From Hofstenia miamia (lineage: Eukaryota; Xenacoelomorpha; Acoela): 64,000 bases of DNA. The position numbers and the translations under genes are program-made. Location: NCBI GenBank assembly GCA_004352715.1, contig SCFE01000011.1, forward strand, positions 1,368,827-1,432,826, read 5' to 3'. Below the pieces are notes generated by a model. That model searched no databases. It was not told where the DNA came from and saw nothing but the letters and a program-made list of their open reading frames with translations. Shown here piece after piece: positions 47,306-53,851 of the stretch; within the stretch, counting starts at the first letter, position 1, and each line of letters opens with the position of its first letter.

Positions 47306-49000
47306 TTTGCTCAAGATTTTTTAATTGGATTTTCGTGAATCTTAACTTTGAGGAAATTGATATAATGCGATTTACAAACTTTAAAGATGGAATTCTTACA
47401 TAGATTACCATTTTAAATCTAAAAATTCTGTTTTAATTATTTAAGGTTTTCTGTTTTCATATTATTTTTTGATTTGGTATTCAACTTTGTGATGCTCTCC
47501 ATATAAACTTAAGGCTAAAATTTTTTCAATTTACATGTTACAGCATAACGGTTTAAATTAATTTTTGTAATATTTAGGATGAAAATATGAGGTATGAATT
47601 TCTTATATATGTTATGTTTGAATAATAAAATGGCTAGAATTTAATAAATAAATTACAACAAATATTATCACGAAAAATTATATTTGTATACTCTACTCTA
47701 TTATTCACTTATTCCAGTATATATAAGGCTTTAAATGAAAAAACTTCAAACTCGTATTGTATGACACAATTGAATTATATTTAGAAAATTCAAAAGACGT
47801 ACATCAGGTAATTCTCTACATATTTTAAAATATTTTTGCTAACATTTTTCCATGTAAATTGTTTACTCGCATTATGTATTTGTTAACTTTCCAATGTTGC
47901 TCCTTCCTCATTGGATGTTCTCATTTGGCTAAAACAATTTTTTATATAATTTTACTATTTTCAGTAAGCCCTATTCTATCATTTATCAAACTATAATAAA
48001 ATTGCTACTTCTTATTCCATGATTCAAAAATTTCTTCAAAATTTTTATGTTCAATTTCTAAAACATGCATATATTATACATATTATTGAAATTGATTATT
48101 TAATTGAAAAAATGATATTCAACAGCTTATCTTGATATGTCTAAGATTTCATTAATTATTGCATATCTTAAGAATATAAATTTTGTCGTTTTTATGGATA
48201 GAGCATCAATGTTTTGCCAGTTTGTTGTTTGAAGCTTTTGGAAGATTACTATCAGCAGATTCTCATTACCGGTCCAACCCCAACTGCCCTATCTTAATAA
48301 GCTAGTTTAACATCGTGGTTAACTAAGGGGCCTTATCTCAAAGTATTCTTTTTCAAAACCTTCATAAAACCGCTACTTTTAAGCGCTTTTGCATTGCCAA
48401 AACTGTATGTGATTTACTGAATAATAGATGAACTAAACTAATGACAATTTATGAAACATCTTTATGTACGTGCTTCATTCAATTCTAAAATATATCCATC
48501 AAAATTCACCAACATTTCCTAATTTTAAACTCTTCAACCTTATAGCAAACACACATTAATTATTAGAAAAGTAAATTTTAAGAAAATAAAGATGCAAAAT
48601 TCCTTTATTAGTAGAACAAATGATTACACAGGAATGCTAAGCATCTAATAACATTTTTAAGTGTGATAGCACCATTTTTTCTAATGTAATGAAAACTGTT
48701 TAAGTTTATTGTTACAGACTTCAATAAAAAAAATTTTATACTGCAATTTAAATTTATATTTAAAAATTTAATTTGATGCCTTCTATGTATATTTTTGTTA
48801 GAGTTCATTTTGTATGCATGTTTATCTGACAGCACCAATATTTTTTGGAAATTTTTAAATTTTACTATGAAATAGGTTTAAAATTTAAAAGATGCATAAA
48901 TATTTCAGACGTGTATCATAAATTTTCAATTTCATTTATTTTCTTAGCTAATTGTTGAACTTTTAGAAACTCTCTCCAAAGCGTACCGTTGGGTGAAGAA
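26357..49000 (+). CDS. Single-pass receptor: transmembrane exon plus multi-microexon cytoplasmic tail (multi-exon locus)
   Basis: The span covers exons on the + strand read by splice sites and phase; each is listed below. The first recognised exon holds a hydrophobic helix followed by CKKR, a type I stop-transfer signal. About 25 very short exons follow, most with consensus AG and GTAAGT/GTATGT sites and phases that mostly chain. If all are included the tail is about 400 residues, rich in Ser, Asp, Glu and Asn with repeated Tyr motifs of the YxxL/I/V kind and RRxS-like basic sites, so SH2-type and Ser/Thr-kinase signalling is the natural inference. No kinase, death or TIR domain is visible. 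Exons of equal length and similar sequence show tandem exon duplication. Because exons are phase 0-0 or paired 0-2/2-0, alternative inclusion would keep frame. The ectodomain, start codon and stop codon are not identified, and the exact exon set needs RNA. Confidence 0.7.
26585..26628 (+). CDS. Receptor tail exon (44 nt)
   Basis: Phase 2 to 1: KATLSFTEDVSLTT plus one base. Acceptor TTTTTAG, donor CAT|GTAAGT. The exported T completes a TAT (Tyr) codon with the next exon. Confidence 0.72.
26965..26993 (+). CDS. Receptor tail exon (29 nt), YDVV motif
   Basis: Phase 1 to 0. With the preceding base it reads YDVVGIVSTN. The Tyr codon is assembled across the splice junction. Donor AAT|GTAAGT. Confidence 0.72.
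27554..27585 (+). CDS. Receptor tail exon, 32-nt class, copy 1
   Basis: Phase 0 to 2: DRTVKCTSYL plus AG. Same length and phase as the exon at 28610-28641. Donor CAG|GTTAGG is weaker than its neighbours. Confidence 0.6.
27747..27807 (+). CDS. Receptor tail exon (61 nt), DHTY motif
   Basis: Phase 2 to 0: KESISP then ADHTYTQPVLLENV. Its DHTY...VLL core is shared with the 64-nt exon at 31380-31443. Donor GTT|GTAAGC. Confidence 0.72.
28194..28219 (+). CDS. Receptor tail exon (26 nt)
   Basis: Phase 0 to 2: NVKSSSVP plus AC. Donor CAC|GTAAGT. Confidence 0.68.
28322..28352 (+). CDS. Receptor tail exon (31 nt)
   Basis: Phase 2 to 0: completes Thr, then CSTSEISPNS. Donor AGT|GTAAGA. Confidence 0.68.
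28610..28641 (+). CDS. Receptor tail exon, 32-nt class, copy 2
   Basis: Phase 0 to 2: DNSKGSKSNV plus CG. Donor TCG|GTAAGT. It pairs with the next exon, which supplies the A to finish an Arg codon. Confidence 0.7.
29997..30235. repeat. Exact 109-bp duplication around an N run (probable artefact)
   Basis: 29997-30105 and 30127-30235 are identical on both sides of N at 30106-30126. Confidence 0.85.
30238..30485 (-). pseudogene. DUF4806-like C-terminal relic or exon
   Basis: The upstream part reads MRRMCGGDNTSSVIRRICQK then IIAVELMQ (30402-30485). In another frame, GNKSEIFTSFPNAALFI follows, and then IENMSDSEINEYLKKML and a stop at 30238. A GG...vrRI..k...eL block followed by a K..F segment and an SxxEIxxxLKxxL ending resembles the DUF4806 region found at the C-terminus of transposon-associated proteins. 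The frame change could be a shift or a GTAATA intron. Weak call. Confidence 0.35.
31380..31443 (+). CDS. Receptor tail exon, 64-nt class, copy 1 (YANEV)
   Basis: Phase 2 to 0, 21 codons, including AEDHTYANEVLLDEE. Shares DHTY and the VLL step with 27747-27807 and its exact length with 33469-33532. Donor GCG|GTAATT. Confidence 0.72.
31922..31941 (+). CDS. Receptor tail microexon (20 nt)
   Basis: Phase 0 to 2: DEIQRS plus AG. The donor AG|GTTTGT is non-ideal. Same length and phase as the microexons at 35585 and 38083. Confidence 0.5.
33469..33532 (+). CDS. Receptor tail exon, 64-nt class, copy 2
   Basis: Phase 2 to 0, 21 codons, ending CTPDSSAVEIAVADEA. Acceptor AATTTAG at 33468, donor GCC|GTATGT. 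An exact second copy at 33610-33672 lacks an acceptor because it begins at an N run, and it should not be counted. Confidence 0.7.
33470..33728. repeat. Exact 119-bp duplication around an N run, copying an exon (probable artefact)
   Basis: 33470-33588 equals 33610-33728, separated by N at 33589-33609. The second copy starts one base inside the exon with no splice acceptor. Confidence 0.88.
33744..33781 (+). CDS. Receptor tail exon (38 nt), YEF
   Basis: Phase 0 to 2: EDVYEFRTRSTI plus GT. Acceptor ATTTAG, donor AGT|GTACGT. Confidence 0.6.
33929..34312. mobile_element. hAT-type MITE, CTCGG family, copy 2
   Basis: Ends TAGCCTTGTCAACGAGCC...GGCTCGTTGATAAGTCTG with GCTCG arrays inside. The perfect 8-bp target duplication ACAGACAC (33921-33928 and 34313-34320) settles the hAT class. 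Lies in a receptor intron. Confidence 0.92.
34435..34551 (+). CDS. Receptor tail exon (117 nt), basic and Tyr-containing
   Basis: Phase 2 to 2, open throughout. Includes KHVVCFSKCSQQFI, then KRRKVLSMYVLSNEIL and EKILSTCQ. Acceptor TTTTTAG, donor AA|GTGAGT. Internal AG and GT sites would allow smaller versions, but a 26-nt intron is implausibly short, so I read it as one exon. The matching partner for its phase-2 end was not found. Confidence 0.5.
35585..35604 (+). CDS. Receptor tail microexon (20 nt)
   Basis: Phase 0 to 2: NSSLHE plus GA. Acceptor TTTTTTAG, donor AGA|GTAAGT. Confidence 0.55.
36556..36822. other. Assembly gap inside (TA)n
   Basis: 267 N with TA repeats on both sides. Confidence 1.
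38021..38064. repeat. (TA)n microsatellite
   Basis: TA tract with one AATA interruption, ending 18 nt before a receptor exon acceptor. Confidence 0.9.
38083..38102 (+). CDS. Receptor tail microexon (20 nt)
   Basis: Phase 0 to 2: VFNSNE plus GC. Acceptor TTTAATTTAG, donor AGC|GTAAGT. Feeds the 103-nt exon below. Confidence 0.62.
38688..38721. repeat. (TA)n microsatellite
   Basis: TA tract preceded by GTGTGT. Confidence 0.9.
39139..39241 (+). CDS. Receptor tail exon (103 nt), YDLI with proline-basic flank
   Basis: Phase 2 to 0, 34 codons. It opens with an acidic, Ser/Gln-rich stretch, then STQYDLITPRPRLSD and FANQ. YDLI fits a YxxI phosphotyrosine motif, and TPRPRLSD has possible proline-directed and basic Ser/Thr sites. 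Donor CAA|GTAGGT. It is the most GC-rich of the tail exons. Confidence 0.75.
39326..39716. other. Assembly gap beside (TA)n
   Basis: 391 N, TA repeats on the left and TTGATCAA(TA)n on the right. Confidence 1.
39775..40075 (-). mobile_element. Penelope-like retroelement 3' end with hammerhead-like motif
   Basis: On the minus strand an open stretch (about 39905-40068) reads HLNGHLETEIFNHHHE, then LKKENFEIAMKTTHTK and ICEALLIKQQNKENIMNKQ. The EALLI...N.Q ending is like the C-terminus of Penelope-like GIY-YIG proteins. About 100 bp further on is CTGACGAT-GACTATAATATAGTC-GAAACG (39783-39811), a CUGANGA...stem...GAAA arrangement resembling hammerhead ribozymes known in the terminal repeats of these elements. 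The stem has an extra T beside the core, so activity is uncertain. The reverse transcriptase is absent. Confidence 0.5.
40250..40312 (+). CDS. Receptor tail exon (63 nt), multiple Tyr
   Basis: Phase 0 to 0, 21 codons: RASYYDGNYNKPHTYCN then SSGN. Its R-x-S...YD start resembles the two 81-nt exons, and PHTY echoes DHTY of the 61/64-nt exons. Donor AAT|GTATGG. Confidence 0.68.
40618..40659 (+). CDS. Receptor tail exon, 42-nt class, copy 1
   Basis: Phase 0 to 0, 14 codons: EAPEVVRRCASSIE. The RRCAS centre matches KRCAT and KRRAS in the other two copies. Donor GAG|GTATGT. Confidence 0.75.
40660..42451. other. Receptor intron with a hAT MITE
   Basis: AT-rich; holds only the MITE at 41516-41814 and a possible dispersed repeat at 42003-42120. 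Confidence 0.5.
41516..41814. mobile_element. hAT-type MITE, CTCGG family, copy 3
   Basis: Ends CAGACTTGTCAACGAGCC...GGCTCGTCGACAAGTCTG, flanks ATGTGTAG and ATATGTAG (7 of 8). 299 bp. Confidence 0.9.
42452..42493 (+). CDS. Receptor tail exon, 42-nt class, copy 2
   Basis: Phase 0 to 0: SSSPSIKRCATADA. The ADA ending and basic core match copy 3 at 43284. The donor GCC|GTAAAA is weaker than usual. Confidence 0.72.
42536..42571. repeat. (TA)n microsatellite
   Basis: Pure TA tract, 40 nt after a receptor exon. Confidence 0.95.
42745..43045. mobile_element. MITE with CCAGTAAACATAGAAC ends
   Basis: The ends are inverted copies (CCAGTAAACATAGAACT and AGTTCTATGTTTACTGG) continuing imperfectly for about 27 bp. 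The interior has ACGTC/GACG and AACGCC motifs. No target duplication is clear, so the class is unassigned. Confidence 0.65.
43130..43210 (+). CDS. Receptor tail exon, 81-nt class, copy 1 (YDII)
   Basis: Phase 0 to 0, 27 codons: RCSTSSLYDIIETERKE, then an acidic end ENASNDDEPS. YDII fits YxxI. Donor TCG|GTAATA. It follows a 42-nt exon, as copy 2 does. Confidence 0.76.
43284..43325 (+). CDS. Receptor tail exon, 42-nt class, copy 3 (RRAS)
   Basis: Phase 0 to 0: NSTNLNKRRASADA. RRAS is a consensus PKA/AGC-kinase site. Donor GCA|GTAAGT is ideal. Confidence 0.78.
43675..45059 (-). mobile_element. Full-length but decayed Tc1 element
   Basis: 1385 bp with inverted ends CAGTACTGGCCAAAAGTTT (about 28 bp, near-identical) flanked by TA at 43673-43674 and 45060-45061. 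Lies in a receptor intron, antisense to it. Contains the transposase relic at 43838-44806. Confidence 0.93.
43838..44806 (-). pseudogene. Tc1 transposase, frameshifted
   Basis: Three frames in order: N-terminal HTH (MYEEGYNYRAIAVRMLVSVS), a second DNA-binding/linker part (TIRRRLNTTFDLSSCK, then RLRFCRQY), first catalytic Asp in MCSDESKSF, then the C-terminal 187 residues with MIWGAITANGRAGLHF, LQQNGAPCHSANVVKRW, NSPDLNVIEN and a normal end. The second catalytic Asp (QQDGAPCH in active relatives) is Asn. The usual Trp after IEN is changed to Cys. Frameshifts near 44590 and 44400 and the catalytic loss make it inactive. Confidence 0.92.
45062..45636. other. Receptor intron; (TA)n at about 45537-45564
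   Basis: No exon seen. The TTTTTGATCAA(TA)n stretch matches the right side of the gap at 39717. Confidence 0.5.
45637..45717 (+). CDS. Receptor tail exon, 81-nt class, copy 2 (ITAM-like)
   Basis: Phase 0 to 0, 27 codons: RIRDSA, then VYDTLDIENAYDQIL, then EGSKSK. Two YxxL/I motifs lie five residues apart, close to but shorter than the usual ITAM spacing of six to eight or more. Same length, phase and R...YD layout as 43130-43210. Donor AAG|GTAGTT. Confidence 0.78.
45990..47070 (+). pseudogene. Non-LTR retrotransposon (LINE) reverse-transcriptase relic, internally deleted
   Basis: In changing frames: MQPEIPILRNVNNDMLDPPI then NEHQIFLTIL, the linker before the RT domain. It then jumps to VKGVLPGEKISPLRFILFTA, DLPGI and CLAYADDLIICSEG with the YADD catalytic box. 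After frameshifts come LKLNLSK, a YLGVTLKT-like thumb segment and LPLRQVLRLHSSCPEL. The RT fingers region is missing between the linker and the GVLPG block. Consistent with a Jockey/CR1-type LINE; the clade is not certain. Inserted in the receptor locus, sense orientation. Confidence 0.8.
47263..47300. repeat. (TA)n microsatellite
   Basis: Pure TA tract. Confidence 0.95.
47578..47591 (+). CDS. Possible receptor microexon (14 nt)
   Basis: Phase 0 to 2: DENM plus AG. Acceptor ATATTTAG, donor GAG|GTATGA. Very short and so weakly supported. Confidence 0.4.
47718..47753 (+). CDS. Possible receptor exon (36 nt), YKAL
   Basis: Phase 2 to 2: IYKALNEKTSN plus TC. Acceptor TTCCAG, donor CTC|GTATTG (poor). 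It would carry a YxxL motif and fits after the 14-nt exon. Confidence 0.35.
47785..47807 (+). CDS. Possible receptor microexon (23 nt)
   Basis: Two readings are open: phase 0 to 2 (KIQKTYI plus AG), which then chains into 48967-49000; or phase 2 to 1 (KFKRRTS), which recreates an RRTS basic motif. RNA is needed to choose. Confidence 0.45.
48967..49000 (+). CDS. Receptor tail exon (34 nt)
   Basis: Phase 2 to 0: completes Arg, then NSLQSVPLGEE. Acceptor AACTTTTAG, donor GAA|GTAAGG. Last tail exon I can support; no terminal exon with a stop was found. Confidence 0.55.
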
Positions 49001-49110
49001 GTAAGGCTCATCGAATAACGGATTTTGTTAAATTTGTAAAAACGTTTAATTGTGTGACGGATAGATTTATAATAAAATTATATTTACATTTTCTTCACAC
49101 TATAATCATA

Positions 49111-49114
<4 letters not shown>

Positions 49115-49148
<34 letters not shown>
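49115..49148. repeat. (TA)n microsatellite
   Basis: Pure TA tract. Confidence 0.95.
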
Positions 49149-49152
<4 letters not shown>

Positions 49153-49931
49153 CAAATTCAGAAGGCTGTGTTCTTATAGTACCTGATGTGATCCTCAGTT
49201 AGCAACAATATTTAAACTTGGTTTATTTGGTAAATGAAAAAATCGTCCCTTGCGTGAAATATTTGTTTTAAGATTGAATTTTCTTGTTACAACAAATCAT
49301 TTTTGTTAAAGAAGCATGAAATGAATAGTATAATGCAATTATATTTTATTTGATTGATTTGATGGCTTTCATTTCTCCATTAATGAAAAAAGCTGTACAG
49401 CCTCATCAAGTCGCATTGTTCTATTAGCATTTGACATCTCATTAATATCCAGCGCATTTTTTGTGTATAATTACTGGCATAATTTTTATTGTTGACAAAT
49501 ATATTTGTATATATGCATATATATGCACATATATCGATGAACTGTACTATGGGTCTTGTTACACATAGAATTCAGATGCCTATAGTATATTGTTTGTGTT
49601 TTTTTCTGTTGTAATATACAAACAAAGGGCATATATATTTCAATTTCGAAAAATTTTTTAAACGGCTAAAATTGATGATGGTTATAAACACTAATGCTCT
49701 GTAAAAATTGCTTAGCATTTACTTACAGATATTGATGCTCTGTACTATGGGGATGTTTACACTCTATCTTATTTACTGTAAAGTGTTCTTCTTTTTTTTT
49801 CTAGTATTTCTCTACATGCTTGTTGTTTTTCTTTAGGCATTTTTCAATGCATATCCCCTTCAAAGGATAAGGTTATTTTGATTTTGTTAATATTGTTTTT
49901 TTACTTACTATAGGTGAATATTATTTTAGCT

Positions 49932-50880
49932 TTTAGTATGTACTTCTGAAAAACCCACATTTACATACTGTATTTACATTAATTTACATTTAGTTTGAAA
50001 AACCTACTTTGACATACTGTATTTACATTAATTTATATTTAGTTTGAAAAACCTACATTGACATACTGTATTTACATTAATTTATATTTAGTTTGAAAAA
50101 CCTACTTTGACATACTGTATTTACATTAATTTATATTTAGTTTGAAAAACCTACATTTACATACTGTATTTACATTAATTTACATTTAGTTTGAAAAACC
50201 TACTTTGACATACTGTATTTACATTAATTTATATTTAGTTTGAAAAACCTACATTTACATACTGTATTTACATTAATTTACATTTAGTTTGAAAAACCTA
50301 CTTTGACATACTGTATTTACATTAATTTATATTTAGTTTGAAAAACCTACATTTACATACTGTATTTACATTAATTTACATTTAGTTTGAAAAACCTACT
50401 TTGACATACTGTATTTACATTAATTTATATTTAGTTTGAAAAACCTACTTTGACATACTGTATTTACATTAATTTATATTTAGTTTGAAAAACCTACATT
50501 TACATACTGTATTTACATTAATTTACATTTAGTTTGAAAAACCTACTTTGACATACTGTATTTACATTAATTTATATTTAGTTTGAAAAACCTACATTTA
50601 CATACTGTATTTACATTAATTTACATTTAGTTTGAAAAACCTACTTTGACATACTGTATTTACATTAATTTATATTTAGTTTGAAAAACCTACATTTACA
50701 TACTGTATTTACATTAATTTACATTTAGTTTGAAAAACCTACTTTGACATACTGTATTTACATTAATTTATATTTAGTTTGAAAAACCTACTTTGACATA
50801 CTGTATTTACATTAATTTATATTTAGTTTGAAAAACCTACATTGACATACTGTACTTACATTAATTTACATTTAGTTTGA
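49932..50880. repeat. 49-bp minisatellite, about 19 units, with higher-order structure
   Basis: The unit contains TTTAGTTTGAAAAACCTAC and ACATACTGTATTTACATTAA. Two main variants differ at TTTGACAT/TTTATAT (A) and ATTTACAT/TTTACAT (B). The order is B A C A, then BABABAA twice, then C. The period (49) is not a multiple of 3 and the array is non-coding. Confidence 0.95.
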
Positions 50881-53003
50881 ATATACATGAACCTGATTCA
50901 GAAGTAATACTGAAAATTTCAAAAACATCAGACTTAAAATCAAATTTTCAAACATTCACAATAATAATCAAGCTTCCCTTTAGAAGTTTGAAAAATATTC
51001 AAATATTTAAATTGATTTTGAATGTTTTTATATTTATACAAAAAATTTAGAATAAATGCATCATCATTTATTAGTATATGATTTTTGAACTTGCGTATTA
51101 GAATGATGTTTAATAAAATTTAACAACAGTATTTATTGCAGTATTCCTAAAATTATTCATGAATTTAAGCATAGGAAATAGTTGCAGGTGAATAGGAAAA
51201 AACATCATTTGTATTTAAATTTGGGTTGAGTCTGCAATATATAATTAAATAATGAATTCTTACGAAAACATCACTTGCAAGTCTTAAAGGTAGCCCTTAC
51301 AATTCACTTAATGCATTATTGTGTTTATTAACTAAATTACTAATCCATATTTTTTTAAAATTAATTCAATTACTCATAATTTTACAATATACACAATTTA
51401 TAGGATAGCTTCTCCATGTTTGGTAATCCTGCATGGAAAAATGAGTTATAAGTTTGACATCATAAATTACTTCTTCATCATTGTTCTTGACATTATTTAC
51501 GACGCTTACTTTAAACTTAACCCAATGTAATATTTTGCAGAGGTCATTAATTCTTGTTGCACAGACCTTCACTGAATAAATTGACCCTATTGGATTTCAA
51601 TAATGTACGTAATTGTCTTTTTGACCAACTTCAAAATCATCATAGTTTTCTTTATCCAACAAAAATCATAAATTGATCGCTTTCAGTTGATTTGTAACAA
51701 ATTTTGGTTAAGGTGCAAGTAGCATTTTTTAAAAACCATATTAACTAAGACGAATTTTAGAGTTATTGAGTTTTTTTAAGAGTTGATTTTAAGAGGAGGG
51801 CATTGTTCTCCACTTCCACCTTATGATTGCTTTCTGTATTTTTGAATGGGAGCGTTATTATAAATTTACTTAGTAAACATTTTATATAACAAATTTCTGC
51901 AACACTAATATAAGTTTATAGACATCTCTTACTGTTTCCGGGTTTTTGTATGATTCTCTGAATATATAAAATACTTTTGGCTTAACCAATTTCGTTAACG
52001 GTAAGTACATTGAGAGTGGAAAGTGGAAGGTAAGACTGTTCTAAAGTTCCACCTGCAGGGCTTACCAATTATGAGTCTCGCTTTTGATTTTCACTGCACT
52101 GAACAGCGTCTCCTAAACAGAGAATTAACTTCTAAAAATTATGAAAGATCTTAACTGTCGCGGTTAAAGTTCAACATTAGAGTATATTAAATACCACTGC
52201 GGGGATAGATTATTCAAGACTTGGCAATGATTTTATTCAGAATAAGTACGAAATTTTTTTGTTAACCGACTTTTCTGAAAAAAAATTTTTAGTTAATATT
52301 TTAATTCAAGAATAATTGTCTGACTTGTCTGACATTCTGTAGAATGGTATTGTGTGTACCTATATATAACAAGAGAAGTAAAAGAGTTTACAATTACTTG
52401 AATGAATCTCCCATCCCAACGAAAGGCACCTTGCTACAATTTATTCTTGATACTTTTTAAAAATTGCATAATCCCAATCCGGAAGCGTGGCTGTAAAAAA
52501 TTGAGAGTTTCCGACTGGAAGAAGCGCTAAAGAGAATTAGGCTATAATAATTGTTTGCATTTTATCATAATTGAAAAATTCAATTTCATACACTATGGGA
52601 AAGTCATTCTTATTCTAGAAGATTAATTTTTTTTTAAATATAAATAAAGTTCGCATTTCCCTAAAGCTAGCGGTTTTCTTGGTTATTAACGCCATCTTGT
52701 GACTGGCAAATGAATTGCAATTCTAAAGTAATGACTTGATTACGCTTGTTGAATTCATTTTGCAACTAACTTTGCATTTTACTAAGGATAGTTAAATTTT
52801 TGAATTACATAATAAGTCATTGAAATGCAATTGCAAATTATGAAACGTTAATTGCAAGAAACCCTAAGTCAAATGAAATCCTAATTTAAAACTAAGAACT
52901 TGCAGTGCTTTAAAACAATATTTATGTAAAATTTATATTTTATCTTTTTAAAACCTATTAGATAAATTTAGACGTTTCAGTGTGAGGAATGTTTCTTACA
53001 TAC

Positions 53004-53064
<61 letters not shown>

Positions 53065-53080
53065 GCAATTCATTATATTT
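50881..53080. other. No confident gene; (TA)n at about 53007-53058
   Basis: AT-rich. A minus-strand frame at 51366-51572 (for example VKNNDEEVIYDVKLITHF) looks protein-like with a plausible acceptor (TTATTCAG) and an internal GTAAGC donor, but I do not recognise it. The TA tract at 53007-53058 is the longest uninterrupted one in the window. Confidence 0.35.
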
Positions 53081-53084
53081 TCCC

Positions 53085-53340
53085 CCTATTCTGGGAAAGA
53101 AATTGGAAACAATATCCAATTAACTGTTAACAAAAAACACAGAGATCCTGTTATATAACTAGGTGTTGATATTGACAAAGATTTAAAATTTGATCATGTT
53201 ATCCTAAAAATGATTTGAAAAATGGCTTCTGGTGTTAGATACTTATACCACCTCAGAAATTTAAGGCCAGAATCAAGTTCATCTATTACATGCATTTTGT
53301 GTATTGCAATTACATTATTGCTTATTTTTATTTATTCATT
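53085..53340 (+). pseudogene. LINE reverse-transcriptase C-terminal relic
   Basis: Reads LGVDIDKDLKFDHVILKM, stop, KMASGVRYLYHLRNLRPESS. This is the YLGV.iD..L.f..Hi..v..K...gi..L.rlr..l block after the RT thumb in Jockey/CR1-type LINEs. Two stops, no flanking RT core. Confidence 0.68.
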
Positions 53341-53511
53341 TTATTACAAAAAGTCGCTATTTATTATCAATAAGTTATAATTAGTCTTTAAAAGCTTGCT
53401 CACACAAGCATGATCATGTTAGTGAACACAGACGAAAGTATAATATATTGTCCACGCCATATCAAGTACAATTCCGTGCATTGTATATATTTTCTAATGA
53501 AATTATTTTAG

Positions 53512-53851
53512 ATTATATTTTGCTTCATGTCTGTTTTATTGCTCTTGTGCCTATTGAAAAATGCTAAAGCCTTCAATCGAATGGCAGTTCGTCAGATGAA
53601 ATTTGATGACTTCCATGAAGGTGCTATGATGTCTTTGACGCCAATTGAGGAAATCACACCAGTGAAACGAGCGGCTCAATGCATGGCTAAGTGCATCCAT
53701 ACTTATGGATGTCAATCTCTCACACATGATGCCTTTTCTCAGTTATGTCGCTTGTTTGATAGAGACCGATTCACTGATGTAAACAGTTTTACGACTGGAC
53801 ATCCTCCAAATATAAAATATTTTGGAATGCTGGCATCTACTGAACCAACCT
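53512..53851 (+). CDS. Secreted/surface protein, signal peptide plus PAN/apple domain exon
   Basis: Acceptor ATTTTAG at 53511 and donor CCT|GTAAGC at 53852 (phase 1). The ATG at 53527 gives a signal peptide MSVLLLLCLLKNAKA. A domain follows with AAQCMAKCIHTYGCQSLTHD and LCRLFD, the C-x3-C-x5-C...C pattern of PAN/apple domains (protein- or carbohydrate-binding, four-Cys core). The frame upstream of the ATG is open to the acceptor, so a longer N-terminus is possible, but the signal peptide favours this start. Reading into the intron after 53851 is a (TA)n artefact. Downstream exons are not certain; a TSP1 exon on the same strand lies at 63188. It may end in that gene or be a separate one. Confidence 0.72.

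Noticed and set aside
51366-51572. 68-residue minus frame, protein-like composition
   Set aside because: Not recognised and unsupported by a neighbouring exon; kept only as a note in the interval entry.
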